A DNA stretch of 11,222 nucleotides. It comes from an uncultured Collinsella sp. GTDB taxonomy: Bacteria > Actinomycetota > Coriobacteriia > Coriobacteriales > Coriobacteriaceae. The position numbers and the translations under genes are program-made. The notes beneath the pieces were generated by a model that ran no database searches, was not told the origin of the DNA, and worked only from the letters and a program-made list of their open reading frames with translations. Shown here one piece after another: positions 6,122 to 11,222 of the stretch. The stretch's first letter is position 1; every line of letters starts with the position of its first letter. Location: contig CABURG010000052.1 in NCBI GenBank assembly GCA_902493835.1, positions 1 to 11,222 on the forward strand, given 5' to 3'.

Positions 6122-7144
6122 ATGGCACAGGAAGCAACCGCCAACGAGCAAAAGAAATTCAAGGTCCCGCGCATTCCGGGCGACATCATGATCTATCCGA
6201 TGATCGTCGGTCTTCTGCTCAATACCTTCTGCCCGCAGGTTTTTGAGATCGGCGGCTTCTTTACGGCTGCCTGCCGCGGTGGCTCCAATACCATCGTCGC
6301 CGCGATCCTGCTCTTCGTGGGTGCCGGCATCAGCTTTAAGTCCACGCCGGGCGCCATCAAGACCGGCATCGTCGTGCTGATCCCCAAGCTGGTCGTCGCA
6401 GCGGCTCTCGGCCTAGGCGTGGCATATTTCTTTAACGACAACTTCCTGGGTCTGAGCTCCGTGTCTATCATCGGCGGCATCACGTTTTGCAACATGGCGC
6501 TCTATACGGGCATCATGGGCGAGTTCGGCGATGAGTCCGAGCAGGGCGCCGTCGGTATCCTGTTCTTTACGGCCGGCCCCGCCGTCACGATGATCATCCT
6601 CGGTGTTTCGGGTCTTGCCAACATCCCTGTTGGTACTATCATCGGCTCCATTTTGCCGCTCGTTATCGGCATGGTTCTGGGCAACTTGTTCCCGTTTATC
6701 AAGAACCTGCTGGTTCCCGGCGCCAATCCCGCGATCGCTGTAATTGGTTTTCAGCTCGGTGCGTCCATGAGCCTTTCGAGCTTCATCGCCGGTGGTATTT
6801 CCGGCATCTTGCTGGGCCTTGTCACGCTGTTTGTCGTCGGTCCCATCACCTTTGCGTTCGAGCGCCTGTGCGGTGGTAACGGCAAGGCTGCCGTGGCTTG
6901 TTCCACCATCGCCGGCACGGCTATGACCACGCCGGTTGCTCTCGCCGAGGTCGCGCCGCGCTACGCCGAGCTTGCGCCCACCGCGTACGCCCAGATCGCC
7001 ACTGCCGTTATCATCACGGCAATCATGGCTCCGATTCTGACCGGCTGGGTCGACAAGAAGTTCTGCCAGGGCAAGGAGGACCTGTCGCCTGCCGGTGTCG
7101 AGGCCATCGAGGAGGCCGTCGCGACCGACATCGATGGCGAGTAA
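6122..7144 (+). CDS. kdgT: 2-keto-3-deoxygluconate permease
   Basis: This 340-residue membrane protein belongs to the KdgT family, which imports 2-keto-3-deoxygluconate by proton symport. That sugar acid comes from pectin, uronate or glycosaminoglycan breakdown. The sequence has about ten hydrophobic segments. Matches to the E. coli family pattern include IPGDIMIYPMIVGLLLNTFCP near the N-terminus, ILLFVGAGISFKSTP, NMALYTGIMGEFG, GPAVTMIILGVSGLA, CGGNGKAAVACSTIAG and ATPV-like MTTPVALAE. The soluble N-terminal tail (about 20 residues) is short and polar, and the C-terminus is acidic. The start is ATG at 6122, with GGGGG (6113-6117) four bases upstream; an in-frame TTG at 6092 is less likely. 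No kdgK, kdgA or KdgR gene is adjacent, so it stands as a single-gene unit here. The exact substrate is inferred from the family. Confidence 0.88.
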   Translation: MAQEATANEQKKFKVPRIPGDIMIYPMIVGLLLNTFCPQVFEIGGFFTAACRGGSNTIVAAILLFVGAGISFKSTPGAIKTGIVVLIPKLVVAAALGLGVAYFFNDNFLGLSSVSIIGGITFCNMALYTGIMGEFGDESEQGAVGILFFTAGPAVTMIILGVSGLANIPVGTIIGSILPLVIGMVLGNLFPFIKNLLVPGANPAIAVIGFQLGASMSLSSFIAGGISGILLGLVTLFVVGPITFAFERLCGGNGKAAVACSTIAGTAMTTPVALAEVAPRYAELAPTAYAQIATAVIITAIMAPILTGWVDKKFCQGKEDLSPAGVEAIEEAVATDIDGE

Positions 7145-7154
7145 CGGCCGTTAC
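7141..7154. repeat. 14-bp perfect palindrome at the kdgT stop codon
   Basis: GTAACGGCCGTTAC reads the same on both strands and contains the kdgT TAA stop (7142-7144). It may be chance, a protein-binding site, or part of the 3' end structure upstream of the larger hairpin at 7191-7232. Confidence 0.5.
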
Positions 7155-7190
7155 CGATAATTGATTCCGGCGTGCAGTTCGCGCCGTCCG

Positions 7191-7232
7191 AGCGCCCGAA
7201 CAGAAACTGTTTTGCAGTGATGTTCGGGCGCT
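7191..7232 (+). terminator. Long hairpin downstream of kdgT, probable terminator or 3' processing stem
   Basis: AGCGCCCGAACA (7191-7202) pairs perfectly with TGTTCGGGCGCT (7221-7232) around an 18-base loop that can itself form ACTG/CAGT. It lies 47 bases after the kdgT stop. Only TTT followed by GC comes after the stem, so it is a poor Rho-independent terminator by the usual rules. It could instead stabilise the kdgT transcript. Confidence 0.55.
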
Positions 7233-7243
7233 TTGCTATGATT

Positions 7244-7270
7244 CCCTTTACCCCTGCGGAATAAAGGGGT
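7244..7270 (+). repeat. Inverted repeat in the leader of the GGDEF gene
   Basis: CCCTTTA (7244-7250) is inverted as TAAAGGG (7262-7268). An alternative pairing, ACCCC (7250-7254) with GGGGT (7266-7270), uses overlapping bases. The two pairings exclude each other. The element lies about 65 bases before the GGDEF start. Confidence 0.35.
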
Positions 7271-7333
7271 GTTTATTGCCCTGATTCGAATTGGGCGATT
7301 CTGACCATTCGGATATTGAAGGGATGGCGTCTA

Positions 7334-8476
7334 GTGGTTAAGGCACTCAAGATTGAGATATTCCTGCTATGCATGATTGTTCTTATCGGGCTTGCCGCGC
7401 GAAGTCGTCGCTCCTTGTTCTCGAGCACCCTGCAGCTATTGTTTAGCATGCTTGGCTACACCTCTGCCGCGTACATATTATTCGATATGATCTGGACGCT
7501 TTCGGATGGTGCGGACGGCACGTTGGGTATTGCTGCCAACTGGATTTCCAACGCGGTTTCGTTTTCGCTCTTTGCCATCGCGTGTCTCATTTGGTTTATC
7601 TATTCCGAGACGATGCAGGGCTCTCGCCTTGTGACCTCGCGCTATAGGGTGGTGCTTGTAACGTTGCCTACGGCTCTGGTGGTCGTGCTGGCTTTTACCA
7701 GTTACTGGACGCACGCCTTGTTCTATATCGATTCGCAGGGCGTGTATCGTCGCGGCTTTGCCTATATGATCCAGCCCATTGTCAGCTACTGTTACGTTAT
7801 ACATACGTCCCTGCATGCGTTTGTGCAATCTCGTAGGGTCGAGAGCCTGCAGACGAAGGCTATCTATCGAACCTTGGCATTTTTCGCCATTCCGGCCCTG
7901 GTGGGCGGTACCTTTCAGATCGTATACTCGGTGCCTGGCCTTTGTGTCGGCATAATGATTAGCATGTTGCTGCTCTATATCATCTGCCAGGAGCAACTGA
8001 TCTCGACTGACCCGTTGACTGGACTCAACAACCGCAACCGTTTTGAGACCTATATGCTGTCGCTCTTTTCAAATGTGGATCAGGCCGAAGATGTATATCT
8101 GCTTATGATGGACGCTGACGGCTTTAAGCAGATTAACGATCGCTATGGACATGTGGAGGGCGACCATGCTCTTCAGGTTGTTGCGACGGCGCTCAAGGAT
8201 GTCTGCTCGGCGTCTGGTGGCTTTATCGCGCGTTATGGTGGCGATGAGTTCGTGGTGCTCCAAAAGGCAGCGGCGGAACAGGATATCATGCATCTGTGCG
8301 CGACAATCAACGACGAGCTCGCGCATGCCGAGGTGCCGTATGCATTGCGGATGTCCATCGGTTGCGCGCGGGTCGGCGATAGTGTTGATACCTGGCTAGA
8401 CTTACTTCGCGCTGCCGATGCGGAGCCCTATCGCGTCAAGGCCGAGAAAAAGAAAGCCGGCGTACAAATACGCTAG
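7334..8476 (+). CDS. Membrane diguanylate cyclase with seven TM segments and a GGDEF domain
   Basis: The protein (380 aa) has about seven hydrophobic segments between residues 5 and 219, like the 7TM sensor modules of bacterial signalling proteins. A GGDEF domain covers roughly 224-380 and makes cyclic di-GMP from two GTP. Its motifs are intact: DPLTGLNNRNRFE (226-238), MDADGFKQINDRYGHVEGD (259-277) with metal ligand D260, and RYGGDEF (300-306). The residues where an inhibitory I-site RxxD would lie (293-296) read ASGG, so product inhibition at that site is not expected. I chose GTG at 7334 because AAGGGA (7319-7324) is nine bases upstream. A TTG at 7316 in frame would overlap that site and add six residues. 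It is a single-gene unit, followed by a good terminator. The signal it senses is unknown. Confidence 0.88.
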   Translation: MVKALKIEIFLLCMIVLIGLAARSRRSLFSSTLQLLFSMLGYTSAAYILFDMIWTLSDGADGTLGIAANWISNAVSFSLFAIACLIWFIYSETMQGSRLVTSRYRVVLVTLPTALVVVLAFTSYWTHALFYIDSQGVYRRGFAYMIQPIVSYCYVIHTSLHAFVQSRRVESLQTKAIYRTLAFFAIPALVGGTFQIVYSVPGLCVGIMISMLLLYIICQEQLISTDPLTGLNNRNRFETYMLSLFSNVDQAEDVYLLMMDADGFKQINDRYGHVEGDHALQVVATALKDVCSASGGFIARYGGDEFVVLQKAAAEQDIMHLCATINDELAHAEVPYALRMSIGCARVGDSVDTWLDLLRAADAEPYRVKAEKKKAGVQIR

Positions 8477-8520
8477 AAAAGGGGCATACGACCGCATTGA
8501 TGGTCGTGCGCCCTTTTTGC
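8477..8520 (+). terminator. Intrinsic terminator after the GGDEF gene
   Basis: Directly after the TAG stop, AAAAGGG (8477-8483) and ACGACC (8488-8493) pair with GGTCGT (8502-8507) and CCCTTTT (8511-8517), separated by a small internal loop of GCAT against GCG. The descending arm ends in TTTTT. This is a typical Rho-independent terminator for the plus strand. Confidence 0.8.
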
Positions 8521-8603
8521 GTTTGCGGGGGCCACCGGCCATAACGCCCAGGCGCGGTGCGGCAAGACGAGCGTCTGCCGCCGCGGCTCGGTACGAAATC
8601 AAC

Positions 8604-8675
8604 GAGAGCCAGTGCATTCCATTAAGCTAAAGTGTGTGAAGGCTCTCTAAAAAGGTGAGCTCGCTAGGCTTTTTT
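8604..8675 (-). terminator. Candidate 3' end structures for the EamA gene
   Basis: On the minus strand the end of the transporter gene meets an A/T-armed dyad, AAAAAAG (8675-8669) against CTTTTT (8655-8650), which straddles the stop codon. It is followed by GAGAGCC (8647-8641) pairing with GGCTCTC (8610-8604) across a 30-base loop. Neither is a textbook terminator, but they lie where the transcript should end, between convergent genes. Confidence 0.3.
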
Positions 8676-9599
8676 GGGTTTGTTGACGATGATTATGCCG
8701 CCGCAGACCAACAGCAGGGCAACAAGTACGGTAACGGGGCTCGTGCCAGCGCCCTCGCCGAGCAGCAGCGCGCTCAGCAGTACGCCAAAGACCGGGTTCA
8801 TAAACCCAAAGACCGAGACGCGGCTGACGGGGTTGACGGCAAGCAGGCGCGACCACAGCGAGTAGGCGACCGCGGAGATAAGCGCCATGTAGATGATGAG
8901 CGCGATGGCGGGGGCAATTTCGGTGGGGGACAACGTGCCGCCCATCAAAAACCCGATGGCGGTAAGGACCACGCCACCGACTAAAAACTGCCAGCCGGCG
9001 AGCAAGACGCCGTCGTGCTCGCGCGAGAAGATGCCAATGAGGCAGGTCGACAGGGCGCCCGCAACAGTGGAAGCCAAGATAAAGCCCTCGCCATCGAGCC
9101 TGAAGCCAAAGGTGCCATCTGCGCCCGAGAGGTTGACGAGCGCGACGCCGGCAAAGCCCAGCGCACAGCCAAGCACCTTGGCCGTATTGAGCTTCTCGGT
9201 GTGAAATGCCAGGGCGGCAAAGAGGATTGCGAGGAAGTTGGCGCTGGCCTCGATGATGGAGCTCGACATGGCGCTGGCGCGCGAGAGGCCCAGATAGAAA
9301 AAGAAGTACTGCCCGATAGTCTGGAAGAGCGACAAGACAAAGATGGGCTTGATGTCGCGAGCCTGCGGAATGAGGGGGCGGCGTTGGGCCGCACTCATCC
9401 CAACGATAACCAGGGCGCCGGCAAGCGTGAAGCGCAAGCCCGCAAAGAGCAGCTGCGAGACGCTATCGTGCGCCGGGATACCAAAGAGTGCGTAGCCGAT
9501 CTTGATGCAGGGAAAGGCCGATCCCCAGAGTGCACAGCAAACAAGACAGCCCAGGATGAGTCCGGGCAGGGTGGCGAGATACGGCTTGCGGCTTTCCAT
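8664..9599 (-). CDS. EamA/DMT-family membrane transporter
   Basis: This 311-residue inner membrane protein has two EamA repeats and about ten hydrophobic segments, as in the drug/metabolite transporter superfamily (RhaT/YdcZ-like exporters of amino acids or other metabolites). Family signs are CCALWGSAFPCIKIG (21-35) at the start of repeat one, the ASAMSSSIIEASANFLAILFAAL segment, and in repeat two SRVSVFGFMNPVFGVLLSALLLGE. The C-terminus ends in the short basic tail NKPKKA. The start is ATG at 9599-9597, with AGGAAGG five bases upstream. A GTG at 9641 would place 14 non-family residues inside the terminator hairpin and is rejected. It lies downstream of purL on the same strand but behind a hairpin terminator. 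The substrate cannot be told from sequence. Confidence 0.85.
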   Translation of the reverse strand: MESRKPYLATLPGLILGCLVCCALWGSAFPCIKIGYALFGIPAHDSVSQLLFAGLRFTLAGALVIVGMSAAQRRPLIPQARDIKPIFVLSLFQTIGQYFFFYLGLSRASAMSSSIIEASANFLAILFAALAFHTEKLNTAKVLGCALGFAGVALVNLSGADGTFGFRLDGEGFILASTVAGALSTCLIGIFSREHDGVLLAGWQFLVGGVVLTAIGFLMGGTLSPTEIAPAIALIIYMALISAVAYSLWSRLLAVNPVSRVSVFGFMNPVFGVLLSALLLGEGAGTSPVTVLVALLLVCGGIIIVNKPKKA

Positions 9600-9623
9600 G
9601 ATGTCCTTCCTGCATGCGCGAAG

Positions 9624-9661
9624 CAAAAAAGAACCCGCCACCGGATGTGTCGGTGGCGGGT
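9624..9661 (-). terminator. Intrinsic terminator between purL and the EamA gene
   Basis: On the minus strand ACCCGCCACCG (9661-9651) pairs perfectly with CGGTGGCGGGT (9643-9633) around a 7-base loop. The tail is TTCTTTTTT (complement of 9633-9625). This 11-bp GC-rich stem with a T-tract is a strong Rho-independent terminator for purL. It ends only about 25 bases before the EamA start codon and just upstream of its ribosome binding site. Confidence 0.88.
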
Positions 9662-9677
9662 GTTGTTACCCGAAGGG

Positions 9678-9683
9678 ATTGTA
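9678..9683 (-). promoter_or_regulatory. Possible -10 box in the purL-EamA gap
   Basis: TACAAT on the minus strand (9683-9678) matches five of six bases of the -10 consensus and lies between the purL stop and the terminator hairpin. No good -35 box is seen 16-18 bases upstream. If used, transcription would begin just before the hairpin, so the hairpin would be in the transporter's leader. Confidence 0.25.
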
Positions 9684-9698
9684 CCCGATGGGAAAGGT

Positions 9699-11222
9699 TT
9701 AAGCGAAGTAGGCCACGCCGCTCTCAAAGATCGGCATGAACTTATCGCCGGGGACATGCTCGGGCACGTTGCGGTACAGGTTGTCGCCGCGACGCTCGGC
9801 ATGGCCCATCTTGCCCAGGACGCGGCCGTCGGGGCTCGTGATGCCCTCGATGGCGAGTGCGGAGCCGTTGGGGTTGACGGAGAGATCCATGCTGGGCTTA
9901 CCGTTCTCGCCCACGTACTGCGTGGCGACCTGGCCGTTGGCGATCAGCTGGGCGAGCACTTCATCGTTGGCGACAAAGCGGCCCTCGCCGTGGCTGATGG
10001 CGACGGTGTAGGGGTCGTCCAGGCTGCACTGCGACAGCCACGGGGACAAGTTGGACGAGATGCGGGTGCGCACCAGACGGCTCTGGTGGCGACCGATGGT
10101 GTTGAACGTCAACGTGGGCGCATCGGGCGTGGCGTCGACGATGTCGCCGTAGGGCACCAGGCCGAGCTTGATCAGGGCCTGGAAGCCGTTGCAGATGCCC
10201 AGCATTAGGCCATCGCGGGCCTTGAGCAGGTCGCGGACTGCCTCGGTGACCTCGGGAGCGCGGAAGAACGCCGTGATGAACTTGGCAGAGCCGTCGGGCT
10301 CGTCGCCGCCCGAGAAGCCGCCGGGGATCATAACGATCTGGCTTGCACGGATGCGGCGGGCAAGCTCGTGGGTGCTCTCGGCGACGGCCTCGGGCGTGAG
10401 GTTGTTGATCACGAAGGTGTCGGCCTCGGCACCGGCGGCACGGAAGGCGCGGGCGCTGTCGTACTCGCAGTTGTTGCCGGGGAACACGGGGATGATCACG
10501 CGCGGGCGGGCGATCTTGGCGCCGCCGTACACGTGGATATCCTTGGCGCGGAAGTCGATGGTCTCGACCTCGGGGGTCTCGCCGGCGCTGCGGTAGGCGA
10601 AGACGCCCTCGATGCCGCTCTCCCAGGCCTCCTGGAGCTCGGCGAGCTCGATGACCTCGGAGCCGGTGTCGATGACATAGCCCTCGACGGTGGTGCCCAG
10701 GGGCTCGACGACAACGCCGTCGGCGACCTCGGGCAGCTCGGCGTCCTCGGCGAGCTCGACGATAAAACTGCCGTAGAGCGGGGTGAAGAGGCTCTCCACG
10801 TCTACATCCTCGGCAAGCTCGATACCGATCTGGTTACCGACGCACATCTTAAAGAGGCTCTCGGCGCCGCAGCCGTAGCCGGGCGTGGATATGGCCAGGG
10901 CGTTGCCGGTAGCAGTGAGCGCCTCGACGGCGTCAAACGCGGCGAGCAACTGCTGGGCGTCGGGACGGTAGTCCTCGCCATAGGTGGCGGGGGCGATGCG
11001 GACGACGCGGTGCGTGAGGCCCTTGAACTCGGGCGAGACGGCGCGGGCGGCCTTGCCCACGGCGACGGCGAAGCTGATCAGGGTCGGCGGAACGTTGAGC
11101 TCGCCGGTCTCGTCCTCAAACGAACCGCTCATGGAGTCCTTGCCGCCGATGGCGCCGGCACCCAGGTCGACTTGGGCCATGAGGGCGCCCAGGACGGCTG
11201 CCGTGGGCTTGCCCCAGCGCTC
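9699..11222 (-). CDS. purL: Phosphoribosylformylglycinamidine (FGAM) synthase, C-terminal 507 residues; 5' end outside window
   Basis: PurL/PFAS converts FGAR, glutamine and ATP to FGAM in de novo purine synthesis. The reading frame is open to the window edge (first complete codon at 11222-11220), so the gene is cut at its 5' end. The part seen starts at ERWGKP and includes IGGKDSMSG (25-33) of the second AIR-synthase-like C-terminal domain. A class I glutamine amidotransferase domain follows from about residue 240. It has PVFPGNNCEYD, PGGFSGGDEPDG, the nucleophile Cys344 in GICNGFQ and the His474/Glu476 pair in GHAERR. The glutaminase is thus fused, as in the large single-chain enzymes of E. 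coli and many gut anaerobes, and not separate as PurQ. All key residues are present. The gene ends with TAA at 9701-9699, followed by a strong terminator. Confidence 0.95.
   Translation of the reverse strand, partial: ERWGKPTAAVLGALMAQVDLGAGAIGGKDSMSGSFEDETGELNVPPTLISFAVAVGKAARAVSPEFKGLTHRVVRIAPATYGEDYRPDAQQLLAAFDAVEALTATGNALAISTPGYGCGAESLFKMCVGNQIGIELAEDVDVESLFTPLYGSFIVELAEDAELPEVADGVVVEPLGTTVEGYVIDTGSEVIELAELQEAWESGIEGVFAYRSAGETPEVETIDFRAKDIHVYGGAKIARPRVIIPVFPGNNCEYDSARAFRAAGAEADTFVINNLTPEAVAESTHELARRIRASQIVMIPGGFSGGDEPDGSAKFITAFFRAPEVTEAVRDLLKARDGLMLGICNGFQALIKLGLVPYGDIVDATPDAPTLTFNTIGRHQSRLVRTRISSNLSPWLSQCSLDDPYTVAISHGEGRFVANDEVLAQLIANGQVATQYVGENGKPSMDLSVNPNGSALAIEGITSPDGRVLGKMGHAERRGDNLYRNVPEHVPGDKFMPIFESGVAYFA

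Noticed and set aside
9015..10208. A 397-codon open frame on the plus strand
   Set aside because: It lies antisense over the EamA gene and purL, crosses the terminator between them, and its product is a low-complexity Ala/Arg/Gly/Asp-rich sequence. It is a by-product of GC-rich codon use in the opposite genes.
1..11222. Mobile element, CRISPR array or defence island
   Set aside because: No transposase, integrase, terminal inverted repeats, spaced direct repeats or defence genes were found. The complete genes are intact metabolic, transport and signalling genes. Codon style appears uniform by eye.

Overview
The window looks like ordinary chromosome from a high-GC anaerobic actinobacterium of the Coriobacteriia, with Collinsella the best guess. 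The reasons are GC-rich codon use with many GTG/TTG start options, strong GGAGG-type ribosome binding sites, a ferredoxin-fused EtfA typical of strict anaerobes, and a single-chain glutamine-dependent FGAM synthase of the kind common in gut anaerobes. The genus is inferred from composition and gene style, not from a database match.

Layout, left to right. (1) At the left edge is the start of a minus-strand gene (1-59) of uncertain function. (2) A 345-bp non-coding stretch (60-404) holds repeats, inverted repeats and a candidate promoter. (3) A tight plus-strand operon (405-4030) encodes a GlcD/LctD-type FAD-linked 2-hydroxyacid dehydrogenase, EtfB and EtfA. The EtfB carries the sequence signature of electron-bifurcating Etfs, and the EtfA has an N-terminal domain with two [4Fe-4S] motifs. 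Together they look like a lactate dehydrogenase/Etf electron-confurcating complex, oxidising lactate or a related 2-hydroxyacid with NAD+ at the expense of reduced ferredoxin. (4) A convergent minus-strand HD-domain hydrolase (4027-4839) shares a CTAG stop-codon overlap with etfA. (5) Divergent from it is azlCD (4966-5971), a branched-chain amino acid exporter pair. (6) A lone 2-keto-3-deoxygluconate permease, kdgT (6122-7144), is followed by a long hairpin. (7) A seven-TM GGDEF diguanylate cyclase (7334-8476) is followed by a good intrinsic terminator. (8) On the minus strand, an EamA/DMT-family transporter (8664-9599) lies downstream of the 3' part of purL (9699 to the window edge, 5' end outside). 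An intrinsic terminator hairpin sits between these two, almost touching the transporter's ribosome binding site.

No mobile element, CRISPR array, tRNA, rRNA or defence system was seen. The most interesting item is the dehydrogenase-EtfBA operon. After it come the purL/transporter intergenic hairpin, which any transcript from upstream must cross to reach the transporter, and the repeat-rich leader of the Etf operon. I found no clear case for an entirely undescribed system.
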